The position numbers and the translations under genes are program-made. DNA of 64,000 nt from Neurospora intermedia (taxonomy: Eukaryota; Ascomycota; Sordariomycetes; Sordariales; Sordariaceae): assembly GCA_037102815.1 (NCBI GenBank), contig BTPP01000003.1, positions 4,464,001 to 4,528,000 of the forward strand, in the 5' to 3' direction. Shown in pieces: positions 48,401 to 56,975 of this stretch. A model generated the notes under the pieces. It searched no databases and was not told the DNA's origin. It was given only the letters and a program-made list of their open reading frames with translations. Numbering within the stretch: the first letter of the stretch is position 1; each line of letters begins with the position of its first letter.

Positions 48401-51005
48401 GTTTCGCAGGATGGATGAATGGACACTGACATACCAGAACATATGGACGACAACGGCTCTTCAATGCAAGATGAGGCTCATGAAGGCTCGTGTCATCCCT
48501 GAATCGGCCCTCGACTTCGTTCAGTACCTCCAGGATGACAACATTGATCTTGTACGTATCAAGGCGTTCGAATGCCTGGTTGAGCTCGGAATGATCTCCA
48601 AACCCCCTATTCTGAAGCTTCTACTTTCATACATGAGCACCGATAGTTCGCCCTTCATCCGCGATCGATTGTTCAAGGTCTTTTGCCGGGGAATCGCTGC
48701 CATTGCGTTTGGCGAGAATAAAGCTTCGACACAGGAACTTGAAGCTCTGAATGATGGCGGTCTCGTCATTGACCAAGGTGACGCAGAGATCCAACAACGG
48801 AAGCTCGATGCAGTACGCAGAGAAGACATTGCCCACGCGCTTAATGCGCTCAAGGAAGAGCTGAGGGGGAACACGGAGATGCAAATATCCATATGGAAGG
48901 CATTTAATTCTCCCGTCATTGGCCTACAGGAGAAGCGCCAGCTATTGGAGCTCTGCTCGGCCATGTTCGAACCAGAAGATTCTCTACTTGTTACTATCAA
49001 GTATCCCATTGTCTGGAAGGCAACTCGCGAACCGACGATTGTCGCCACTGCACCACAGATCCTCGGAACTCCGCCGAAGAAGAGATGTGTCGTCAAGTTC
49101 AAGTCGGAGTACCGGACGCTTCCTAAGAGTAAGGATATGGTTGCAATCGAAGCTCCACCGCCTCCGGCGCCATTACCCGCACCGCCACCGTCGACCAGCT
49201 TGTCGGCTTCCAGGGTAGAGATTAAGCCCCCTGAGAAGAAGACGATCGTAAAGCTGCAATCACGGCCTTCGTACATTGCGAAACCTAGGGAGTCACCAGT
49301 CCCAGAAGCTCCCCCACCAGTACGGAAGGAATCTATCGCAATGACCGTGCCTCCTCGGCCTTCTACCACTGCCGGTCCGCGCACTCCCTTGCCCACATCA
49401 GTTCCAAGTGCTCCCGCACCCAATGCACCCGTCGCTCAGCCTGGCGTCAAGACAGCTGTACCGAAAGCGGCTTCACCTCCCCCCGTACCTGCACCCAAAT
49501 CCCAGCAGTCCAACGACGTTGCCGTTCCAAGGCCTAGCACTGTCAACTTGGGCAAGCCAAAGATCGTCAAGCCGGTCATCAAGCGCAAGAGTGACGAGTC
49601 ACTTGAAAACCCTAGCCCGAAGAAGATCATCAAGACCAACAGCGACTCCTTCCGGAGCGATCCTTCTCGCAATAGCTCATTCAAGACAGATCCTCCCCGC
49701 AGCGAGTCCTTTAAGAAAGAGGCTCCTCGAAGCGAGGCCATCAGGGGCCACTCTTTCCGCGAATCCGCGCCCCAGATCCCGCCTCCCCGCACATCTTCAT
49801 TCTCCGTCCGTCCCAACGCCAACGGCCAGCCCTCCAAAGTCGTCACGCTACCATTTAGGAAATGGACCAAGCTGTCCGCCCGCGCCCAGCGCAGCATCGA
49901 CTACGAACAAAGTCAGCGTGAAAAGCAAATGCTTGCCGCCAGCGCCAGAGGCATTTCCGGCAGTCTTGCCACACCCGTCCACAAGCGGTCGAGCGCCGCG
50001 GTAGGATTTGGCAGCGGTTCGGCGCCTTCATCCCCTAAGAGCCGGATGCAGTCTCCTGCCGGTAACGGATACGGCTCGTCTGGATCGTATGTTGAGAAGG
50101 AGCAGCGGATTAAGGAGAGGGATAGAGACAGGGAACGGGACAGAGATAGGGAGAGAGACAGCAGCAAATTCCGGGAGAAGGACCGCAATGACAGCGATAG
50201 GGAGCGATACCGTGGTGGTGCCGAGCGAGAAAAGGAGAAGTACAGGGAGCGGGAGAGTGACCGCGAGCATGAGCGTCCTCGCGAGAAAGAGCGGGATAGA
50301 GAGAAGTACAGGGAACGAGGAGATCGCGATAGTGATCGTGAGCGCGACCGACCTCGTGAGAAGTACAGGGAGAAGGGAACCGACCGCGGCGATAGCGACA
50401 GGGGCGGCCGCACCACCGACAGCGACCGGGAACGGAACCGCATCGATCGGGATCGGGATCGAGATCGGGAACGGGAGCGCGAGAGGAGTGACCGCGACCG
50501 CGAGAGAACTGATCGCGAGAGGGAGCGGATTCGCGACAAGTACCGTGATCGAGCTGATCGGGACAGCGATCGTGATAGAGACAGTTACAAGGATCGTGAT
50601 CGGGAGCGCGACCGCGACCGTGATAGAGACAGGGAGCGCGATCGTGATCGTGGTGATCGAGGTGACCGAGACCGGGACCGGGACCGAGACCGAGACCGAG
50701 GAGATCGCGACAGGGTATCATCTTCCGGCTCGAGTCTGCTCATCAAGAAGGACAGAAAACCGTTGCCAGGATCCGGAGAAAAAGAGAGGAGACCATTGCC
50801 TACTGGAGCGCCTCATGAAAAGGCACCGCATCCTCTCAAAGAATCCCATTCCCCACTCCATCCGACTCCTGCTGCCACAACCAACGGCGGCGAGCCAAAA
50901 AAGAAGATCATTAAGCTCAAGTTGAAGAGTAGCGGAAGTGGTCTCGGAGGTGGTTCTGGTTCGTCATCGACGCCTGGTGCTGGTGGTGGTAGTGGATCTC
51001 GTTAG
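45411..51005 (+). CDS. TAF2: Transcription initiation factor TFIID subunit 2 (TAF2/TSM1)
   Basis: Single-exon gene for 1864 aa. The N-terminal about 900 residues follow the M1-aminopeptidase-like fold of TAF2: beta-sandwich domain (EVELDINFREKSVSGICTF), pseudo-catalytic domain and helical domain. The zinc-peptidase motif is absent: where HExxH should lie the sequence is HALAS (H449 onward), so it is a non-enzymatic TAF as expected. HEAT-like repeats follow to about residue 1210. From about 1230 to 1560 the protein is Pro/Ser/Lys-rich and disordered. Residues about 1566-1768 form a mixed-charge tract of RD, RE and ER dipeptides, followed by a Lys-rich block (KKKIIKLKLKS) and a Gly/Ser tail. 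TAF2 helps TFIID bind initiator DNA and associates with TAF8-TAF10. The charged tail makes it much longer than yeast TAF2 (about 1400 aa). The start ATG follows CAAA, a good fungal context. Confidence 0.96.
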   Translation: MSGLENGDVALANMTNAPDPVAAAEPYAILRQEVELDINFREKSVSGICTFKIYPLVPDLEELVLDTRQCEIDVANITVDGYKTRAQAHDPYDRMEPPTNAQIGATQHHIMKKWMAPLLPETRRQAPIVERAEQLNISVPADGSLRIRLRPDALIQDSEPKRILKIKTPKSVSENATGLSDPNEELTVVVPFRSKRIRDGLHFVGVEEGDLRYPHVYTRHSLEPGTASCIFPCLDDPGSRHSWTIKITCPRTLEDAFAPPLATQSALLTALNGGRKRKASDISTHQPGSSFTEEDKLREITVVCSGNLIGEQMHPKDERKKTMIFECVNTAARHIGFAVGPFEHVDLGAEFRTEEADEKLGANAARIHGYCLPGRVDEVRWTCQAVVAAADYFAPEFGRYPYEAYKMCFVEDLVHDTAVANSLSLCSTRLLYPETIIDTDIEVTRKLVHALASQYVGVHIVPNQRSDTWLIIGLQWFMTDLFMRTICGNNWYRFHIKSLSDKLVEADVRRPSLHALGDYLYLGDFELEFMALKAPLVLYILDQRMSKIPGSTGVVRVLSQMVSAANISNTDPKATTLSFQDFRRWCEKRSQYVPDELWDQYVFGAGCPRLDIHQKFNKKNLNVDIQILQYQGPTKKSISKDEFWRELQEEIHQVYAGDVPKLFTGPFTVRIHEADGTPYEHYQLITEKDKGGTNLQIAYNTKYKRLKRTKKAMAAAANSNSDKHEIQEDDVVYFNMLGDVLTSQKDMEDWGLQDWASEVQTKMDQESYEWIRLDANMEWLCFMKTDMQEYMYLAQLQQDRDVVAHQDAMLAFKREKRHAVHSTIETRTVMDRRYYHGVRVMALEDLAKQAHPDLNYIGMVHLILCFRKFFCKKVPIPGREGGYHYPIAPNDFTDKGQYAIQCAIPAVLARTTDLQEKGRCSKRARQFIMEMLLFNDNSENEFSDQFYIAKLLDALTTSVIPQKEITEGYLIKNLDPFDEDDAEFKSFIEKTIEEIDKFRRMDEWTLTYQNIWTTTALQCKMRLMKARVIPESALDFVQYLQDDNIDLVRIKAFECLVELGMISKPPILKLLLSYMSTDSSPFIRDRLFKVFCRGIAAIAFGENKASTQELEALNDGGLVIDQGDAEIQQRKLDAVRREDIAHALNALKEELRGNTEMQISIWKAFNSPVIGLQEKRQLLELCSAMFEPEDSLLVTIKYPIVWKATREPTIVATAPQILGTPPKKRCVVKFKSEYRTLPKSKDMVAIEAPPPPAPLPAPPPSTSLSASRVEIKPPEKKTIVKLQSRPSYIAKPRESPVPEAPPPVRKESIAMTVPPRPSTTAGPRTPLPTSVPSAPAPNAPVAQPGVKTAVPKAASPPPVPAPKSQQSNDVAVPRPSTVNLGKPKIVKPVIKRKSDESLENPSPKKIIKTNSDSFRSDPSRNSSFKTDPPRSESFKKEAPRSEAIRGHSFRESAPQIPPPRTSSFSVRPNANGQPSKVVTLPFRKWTKLSARAQRSIDYEQSQREKQMLAASARGISGSLATPVHKRSSAAVGFGSGSAPSSPKSRMQSPAGNGYGSSGSYVEKEQRIKERDRDRERDRDRERDSSKFREKDRNDSDRERYRGGAEREKEKYRERESDREHERPREKERDREKYRERGDRDSDRERDRPREKYREKGTDRGDSDRGGRTTDSDRERNRIDRDRDRDRERERERSDRDRERTDRERERIRDKYRDRADRDSDRDRDSYKDRDRERDRDRDRDRERDRDRGDRGDRDRDRDRDRDRGDRDRVSSSGSSLLIKKDRKPLPGSGEKERRPLPTGAPHEKAPHPLKESHSPLHPTPAATTNGGEPKKKIIKLKLKSSGSGLGGGSGSSSTPGAGGGSGSR
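50100..50715 (+). repeat. RD/RE-encoding low-complexity repeat in TAF2
   Basis: Imperfect purine-rich repeats (GAYCGNGAN-like) encode about 200 residues of alternating Arg-Asp, Arg-Glu and Asp-Arg. Synonymous codons vary along the tract, so the dipeptide pattern seems kept at protein level rather than resulting from a recent DNA expansion. It also makes long open frames in the other registers and on the minus strand, which I treat as artefacts. Confidence 0.88.
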
Positions 51006-52347
51006 ACGCGAGGTGGAAACAAGCATGTAGAAGAGAGAGGACAGGCAGATCTACGGGGAGGAAAGGAAGTGCAGGGAGATAAGGGGGAACAAGGAGGACA
51101 GAAACGACTACCAAGGATAGTGATAGTCAGGAAGTATGCCCGCAAGGCAAAGGTTTGCTTACAAGAGGTGTTGTCAGATGACATGGCATTCAAATGATGT
51201 TTGCTCTTCAGGGCAGACAGTTTTGGTTGAGGTCGTCGGGGTTAAGGTTGTGTGGTAAGGGAAGGAAATGTTTTTTTTTCCCGTCGCCAAGGGCTTTTTT
51301 CTTCTCTTATTATTCTTCTTGTAAGAGAGCGAACGGACTGGAAAAGGAAAGGTCCTTCTCATGGCAGTCTCTCTGTATATCTATATCAAAAAGAGTATGA
51401 AGGGAGCCATAGCGGATTATGTTGTGAACAAGAATTAGGAGTTTGCACCATTTTGGTTTGTGGGTTGGTCTAGTTTATTTGTGTTGCAGTGGTGTCAAAT
51501 CAAGCATAAAAGCGTGTGTTGCAAACAAGCTACATACCTACATATAAGCCATGATTGCCTTTGTTGAACAGACAGACAGTGGTTAACCCTACCTACCTAC
51601 CTACCTTTTCTAAGATGAGATCCGTCGTCGGTTGTATGGTTGCAACTTTGAATTACGTTTTCTAGAAGCCTTTTTAGTTGATATAAAACGGAAAGCTATC
51701 TAGACGTAGGGTTCTGCACACTCGAAACAGGAACGGTTACATATGAAGAAGGTAGCTGCGATACCTGATCGTCTTACATATACAACCAAAAGGTAATTGT
51801 AGGTTCTTAAATATACAAATACATACTTGAATACTCTTAAGGTATAAACGAGTGAGGCTACCTAACTAGGGATAGATGGGGTGGTAAATAAGCTAGCTAC
51901 CTCTGAAGAGAGAGAGAGAGAAAGAACGAAAGCATTTCTCTTGCACCAAGTAATATGGTAGAACCGTTGACCAGCTGATGTCAACACTCGTAAGATTTTG
52001 CACGACGGGGGGAACATTTTGAAGGGTGTGACAACTGTACACTATAACAAGAATAATAACATAATGAAAATAGAATGAGAAGAAAAAGAAGGAAAAGAAA
52101 AGGATATATAATATAACATGTCAATGGAGGTAGAAAGAAACACCGACACCAAATATTTCGTTCATTGCATACAGCTAGCTAGCTACCTATTCAAGGGTAT
52201 CTATCTATCTACTACATATCCCATCCAGTCTTATGTTGTCAACGTCGCAGTCTCAATCGAATCGAGGCATTGGAACTAACTAGGTTCAATACTCTTCTTC
52301 TAAATATTTGCCCAAGGCAAGGCAAGACAGCTATGGTAGCTAGCTCC
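51006..52347. other. Convergent intergenic region between TAF2 and REV1
   Basis: 3' UTRs of both converging genes. AT-richer than its surroundings, with a CTAC tract at 51589-51606, a GA tract near 51908-51922 and CTAT repeats near 52201. No gene is seen. Confidence 0.6.
51589..51606. repeat. CTAC tetranucleotide tract
   Basis: About four and a half CTAC units; similar short tracts recur near 4430, 17500 and 27005, all outside genes. Confidence 0.85.
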
Positions 52348-55300
52348 TCAAGAAGAGAAATCCATCTCCTTCAATCCCCGCTCTTTCATGGCCTCTTGCA
52401 CCGAAGCCTTGATGGCTTCTACCGCCTCTGGCCAGGTATATATTTCTTTTTTGTTGGCGGCCGTCGTCGTCATCTTGCCTTTTTTCTTTTCGTCGCTTAT
52501 TTGTGTTTGTTCTCGTCGTATCTCATCATCATCATCATCAATATCATCGTCAACAACACCATGACCATCACCGGCTTCATCCCCATGTACATGTACATTC
52601 TCTTCAGAGTCTCTCCTCCTCACTCCGTCGTCGTCGTCCGCTTCCTTGTTCAATTTATCTTCATCTCCATGCCCTCCAGCAGAAGACCCACCCTCAACAA
52701 CACACCACTCCAACCACTTAACCAACCCCCTCGCCTTCTCCATGTCTCTTTCCAAGGTTATCACCTTGTATAAATACTCCTCCAACGCTTCCATATCAAT
52801 CAGACTCGGCCCCCCTTGCTTCTCTGTCGACACGTACCACGCCCGAATCATCCTCCTCACCGCCGCCGCGTCCGTCACCTTCATCTGCCCGTCGCCCGCG
52901 GATTTGAGTGTCGCTTTGCTAGGGGGGCCGGGCCAGTGGATCCTGCGAAGATCGCGATTTGTGCGGCCCCAGTTTGGTGGCGGGCCGAAGAACGAGTGGT
53001 AACGCCCGCCGCCGCCGCCGGCGATGGGTGATGGGAATTGTCGGTCATTGTGGTAAGGTTGGTGGTTTGGTAGTGGGTTTTGCTGCTGGTTGGGGAGGAA
53101 CCGTGAGGTGTTGTTATTGTTGTTGTTGATGTTGCTTCCGGCTTGTCGACGGCGGAGGAGGTAGTGCCTAGCGGACTCAATGTCTACGGCGATTAAATGG
53201 ACATGTCGACTATATTCTTGCTGATGCTGCTGCTGCTGCGCTGCGGCGGCTGTCTCTTGAGCTTGCCTCTCGAGTTGCCGGCGTTGGCGGGCGTGCTCCT
53301 CGATTACCTCGCGCCGGACCTCTTCAGGGAGTTCGGACAGGACATTGGGGTCTAATGGAGGGAGATCGATTTCGACCGAAGGTTGTCGGGAATAATCGCT
53401 GGGACCCTCACCTCTATCTGGTGAGCGGGCTGCAGTGATGAGGGAGGCTTGCCGGAGACCGGCTTTGAGGTCACGCTCTTTCTCCTTCAAGTAGGCTGGG
53501 GGACGGCCGCGGCCGCGCTTGGTGGGCGTGCGAAGACGGTCGATGGGGCGATTGATGATTCGGTCTTTGCGGGGAGATTGCGGGAGAAGGGTCTGTCCGC
53601 CACCACCACCCCCTTGAGACGGTGGTGGGCGGCTTGGACTTGCTTGTGGTGTGTTGCGGCGGTAGGAAGCGAGGACTTCGGCTTGCATTGATGGCGGGAG
53701 AGCGTTGAACACGTCGACGTCAATGTCGGATGGAATTTCTGCATGGGTCGGAAGGGCTTTCCTGCTGTTCGGTTGAGGAGGCGTGGAATCTGTGCGCCTA
53801 CTGGGTTGTGCCTTCATTTGATTTACTATCGTAGTCCGAATGTCCTCGGGTAACTCAGCCAACACAGCTGGGTCGAGCTGAGAAGGCATGATAAACTGAG
53901 TTCCTCTGACATTGAGCGGCGTCTTGGCCTTCTCGTCTGCCTCACCAGCCCTTGCGAGATGCAATGCTGGATGAACCTTCGGTTTTCGAGGTGTGAGCGG
54001 ATCAGCGGTGATAGGATCCTTCTCATCACGTTCCGTAAAAGGCCTATGTTCTGCCGGACTCTGAGACTCGTCCTCAATGGCCTCAGCCTTCCGCTTCTTC
54101 GCCGAGGATATCGCTGCTGCACCAAAACTCAATTTCTTTTGGCTTCCCTGCTGTGCAGCAGACGGTTTTAAAGGTTCCAGCTTGGTCATCTGGATCCCCA
54201 ACCCACGAAGGTCGCCCGGGCTGAACTTGTACGAGCGCAAGATTGCGACGGCTTCCTTTCCAATCACCTCTCCACTGTTGGTCGCAACGCCAAAGGACAC
54301 ACTCTTGTTGAAGGTATCGCATTTGCCGTGACCGAGATGTTTTGGTGGGTCAAGAGGAGCATCGGCCGCTCGTCTCATGATCTTCATGGTTAGATGCTTA
54401 CCCTTGACGCCCTCACTCAACAACCGACGCTCCAATTCCTGTGAAAGGGACCTCACAAACTCCTCTGCCTCCTCTTGGTTGACGAAGCGGATGCCCCAGT
54501 TTACCTCGGCCGACACCGACTTTCGAATGGGTTGCTCACCGACTTCGGTCCTGTCGATACCCCGGGAATACTCCCACAGTTTCTCTCCTGTTTTCGGGCC
54601 CAGTGCCGAAATTAGTCTCTCCTTGCTGGTCTGTCGTATGTCCTTGACGAACTTGATACCAAGCTCCTCAAGTTTTGCACCGATACTATGCGCAACGCCT
54701 GGGAGGTCCTCTACGTTGAGCTCACCGAGGAAATCCAGCGCTTCTTCCGGCTTGATTTGGTATTGTCCAGCTGGCTTGGCTTTGCGAAGGGCAACCTTGG
54801 CCAGCAAGATGTTAGCACCGATGCCAACAGAGACATGACAACCCGTCTTCTCCTTGATGCGATCTCGAAGCTTCGAAGCCATCTGATCTACTTTCTCCTG
54901 TTCCCTCCAGATGCTTCCTTCGCTGATGCCAATGCCGCTGGACCCAGCTTCAGCCATGACGATGTCAGTAACATCAATGAGGGCCTCATCGATACTGACA
55001 CTCTGAACGACGCCACCAATTCCGAGGATAGCATCGTAGAATTGCCGACTGGCTTCCTCATACCCCGGAAAATCATACGGCAGGATCTTGAGATCTGGAC
55101 ATAGCTCTAGGGCGTGCTTCATCCACATGCCATTCTTGACGCCGAATTTGCGGGCTGGATAATTACAAGAAGCAATTTCGGACCCTTTTCCATTACCATG
55201 AGCTACCACAGCTGGCTTGTCACGATACTCGGGCGCCTTCTTGAGAGAGACAGCACAGAAGAAGCTGTCAAAATCGACGTGCATGATGTACCGACGAGCA

Positions 55301-56388
55301 CCAGCAGGCCGCTTAGCCAACTTCTTGGCTGGGCCTTTTTCAGCAGCAAGGTTCTGCATACGAGACTTGAGCTGTGCCTTCCACGTAGACAGGTGATGCA
55401 GACGACTTTCGGAGTAGTACTGTTTAAGAAAGTCAGGATTTGCGGTTGAGGCTTTTCTCATCTTCGGATCCGCGAGTAGCCTAGCGTTGTGCTCTTCCGA
55501 GGTGATTGGTTTGGCTGGATGCATTTCATTGGGGTTTTCTGGCTCTAAATTTTCCAGCTCGGCGATATCTGGCGTAGTAGGTTGAGCTTCAGGAGCAGCT
55601 TCAAGAGGAGCTTGGTACGGAGGAGTATTGAACTGTTCGTCTGATGGCCCGTCGGATTCAGCGAGATCAAGGGGCTCTGACTTGGATGAAGGTGGTACTT
55701 GCAAAAGATCGACTGACATATCATCCTCGAAGTCTCCGATATCATCGTTTACTATTGGGGGAATTTTGGAGGGAGTCTTTGGCTGTGCCGGGCTGCTGAA
55801 CTTCTTCAACTGGCTGGTGTAGAAGCTATTTTCAGTTTGCTCTCGGTACCCCTGAGGAGTCTGTTGTCGCGGTTGGCTACTCAACATTTTCCCAGCATCA
55901 AACTTGATGGTGCGCTGTTTCGGTCCCTCGTCGATAACCCGGTACTCGGTCCAGGACAACATCTTTCCCGCTGCAACAGAATCCAGCACCCAAGCCGGCT
56001 TGACCACTCGGTAGTTGGCCAGCTCTGCAGCTTTCTTTGGTGGTATAGACGAGCAAATGATGTGCGTCGCCATTGTCTTCCCACCGAGATACTGGAGCCA
56101 GCCAGCGCCATGTTGGACCAATATGTCGTGTAGGTCGCTGGATGAAGGCTGCGTGTACCCAAGAACATAAATGACTACTCCCTTGAAGATCTGAGGCTTG
56201 TCCTTGGCGGAAGAGCGCAAATGGGCGTCGCGGTTCTGGAGCTTGATGTTTTTGTTTTGGAAGTAGTCGGCGAACCCTCCAAAGCGACTGGCCCCGTACT
56301 CGTCGCCGCCTTCATCGGTGAAGGCATGGTTCTCAATGTTTTTCCGTACAGCAGCCGAGTTCTTGTCGAGGAGATGATTTCCAACCAT
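52348..56388 (-). CDS. REV1: DNA repair protein REV1 (Y-family translesion polymerase)
   Basis: Single-exon gene for 1346 aa. The start is ATG 56388 (ACCATGG context), giving MVGNHLLDKNSAAVRKN, the usual fungal REV1 opening. Residues about 64-150 are a BRCT domain. The Y-family polymerase core spans about 365-770: catalytic D372 in MHVDFDSFF and D467/E468 in SVSIDEALID, followed by helix-hairpin-helix and little-finger regions. Three ubiquitin-binding motifs follow, each with the core Leu-Pro: LP846-847, LP897-898 and LP1020-1021. A Gln/Asn-rich stretch leads to the REV1 C-terminal domain (about 1165-1232), which recruits Pol zeta and other polymerases. An acidic tail of about 115 residues ends the protein. 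REV1 is a nuclear dCMP transferase and scaffold for lesion bypass. All catalytic residues are present. It diverges from the RED-like gene with 587 bp between start codons. Confidence 0.97.
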   Translation of the reverse strand: MVGNHLLDKNSAAVRKNIENHAFTDEGGDEYGASRFGGFADYFQNKNIKLQNRDAHLRSSAKDKPQIFKGVVIYVLGYTQPSSSDLHDILVQHGAGWLQYLGGKTMATHIICSSIPPKKAAELANYRVVKPAWVLDSVAAGKMLSWTEYRVIDEGPKQRTIKFDAGKMLSSQPRQQTPQGYREQTENSFYTSQLKKFSSPAQPKTPSKIPPIVNDDIGDFEDDMSVDLLQVPPSSKSEPLDLAESDGPSDEQFNTPPYQAPLEAAPEAQPTTPDIAELENLEPENPNEMHPAKPITSEEHNARLLADPKMRKASTANPDFLKQYYSESRLHHLSTWKAQLKSRMQNLAAEKGPAKKLAKRPAGARRYIMHVDFDSFFCAVSLKKAPEYRDKPAVVAHGNGKGSEIASCNYPARKFGVKNGMWMKHALELCPDLKILPYDFPGYEEASRQFYDAILGIGGVVQSVSIDEALIDVTDIVMAEAGSSGIGISEGSIWREQEKVDQMASKLRDRIKEKTGCHVSVGIGANILLAKVALRKAKPAGQYQIKPEEALDFLGELNVEDLPGVAHSIGAKLEELGIKFVKDIRQTSKERLISALGPKTGEKLWEYSRGIDRTEVGEQPIRKSVSAEVNWGIRFVNQEEAEEFVRSLSQELERRLLSEGVKGKHLTMKIMRRAADAPLDPPKHLGHGKCDTFNKSVSFGVATNSGEVIGKEAVAILRSYKFSPGDLRGLGIQMTKLEPLKPSAAQQGSQKKLSFGAAAISSAKKRKAEAIEDESQSPAEHRPFTERDEKDPITADPLTPRKPKVHPALHLARAGEADEKAKTPLNVRGTQFIMPSQLDPAVLAELPEDIRTTIVNQMKAQPSRRTDSTPPQPNSRKALPTHAEIPSDIDVDVFNALPPSMQAEVLASYRRNTPQASPSRPPPSQGGGGGGQTLLPQSPRKDRIINRPIDRLRTPTKRGRGRPPAYLKEKERDLKAGLRQASLITAARSPDRGEGPSDYSRQPSVEIDLPPLDPNVLSELPEEVRREVIEEHARQRRQLERQAQETAAAAQQQQHQQEYSRHVHLIAVDIESARHYLLRRRQAGSNINNNNNNTSRFLPNQQQNPLPNHQPYHNDRQFPSPIAGGGGGRYHSFFGPPPNWGRTNRDLRRIHWPGPPSKATLKSAGDGQMKVTDAAAVRRMIRAWYVSTEKQGGPSLIDMEALEEYLYKVITLERDMEKARGLVKWLEWCVVEGGSSAGGHGDEDKLNKEADDDDGVRRRDSEENVHVHGDEAGDGHGVVDDDIDDDDDEIRREQTQISDEKKKGKMTTTAANKKEIYTWPEAVEAIKASVQEAMKERGLKEMDFSS

Positions 56389-56975
56389 GGTGACGAGCAA
56401 CTTGATCACGATATCCAAATGTCTAGATTAATCCATTCATGCGATGGAGATAATGCCCAAAATGGCTATGACATCATCCATGAATCGCCGTCAAGCATCC
56501 TAGTTGTTGAGTGTGCTGTTCAGCAAAAGTCGTGAGAACTCATTTCGGCATTGTAAGAAATAAAAAAAGGTGCTTTGGAGTGTGATATACTGACAGTACA
56601 ATACACAACCAAGCACCAGGTGAAGGAAATCTGACCGAGTGGCAACTTCTTCCACGATGAGGTTACTTCCATATTCGGTGGACGTGGCGGGAGCGCGTCA
56701 AACCGCGGTCCGCTTTGATGCGAGGTCCCGTGACTGCGGTCTCCACTGATGGATCACTGCTGGTCCACTTCCCGTCCCGCCTCGGCTGCAGATCCCACAA
56801 GCCTCAACTGGACGCCACTTTTCCTCCAGCCTCGCGCCTCAACTCCCGAGGCTGGACTGCCATCATTCAACACTCATTCGCATCATCCCGTCATCTTTCG
56901 CCATTCTTCTTTCCTTCATGACCGTTCCCCCGCGGCAATCCATTACCGAAACGCGGTAACCGTCACACCGCCAAT
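56389..56975. promoter_or_regulatory. Shared divergent promoter region of REV1 and the RED-like gene
   Basis: The 587-bp interval between two divergent start codons must carry both promoters. No TATA box is clear. The RED-proximal part (about 56810-56970) is C/T-rich, as in fungal leaders. Confidence 0.6.

Noticed and set aside
49913-50925. Long ORFs in other frames and on the minus strand over the TAF2 tail
   Set aside because: They are low-complexity readings (for example RS-like or RD-complement peptides) produced by the purine-rich RD/RE repeat.
52270-52773. 167-codon plus-strand ORF at the REV1 3' end
   Set aside because: Antisense to the acidic tail of REV1; histidine- and isoleucine-rich reading of GAT-type repeats.
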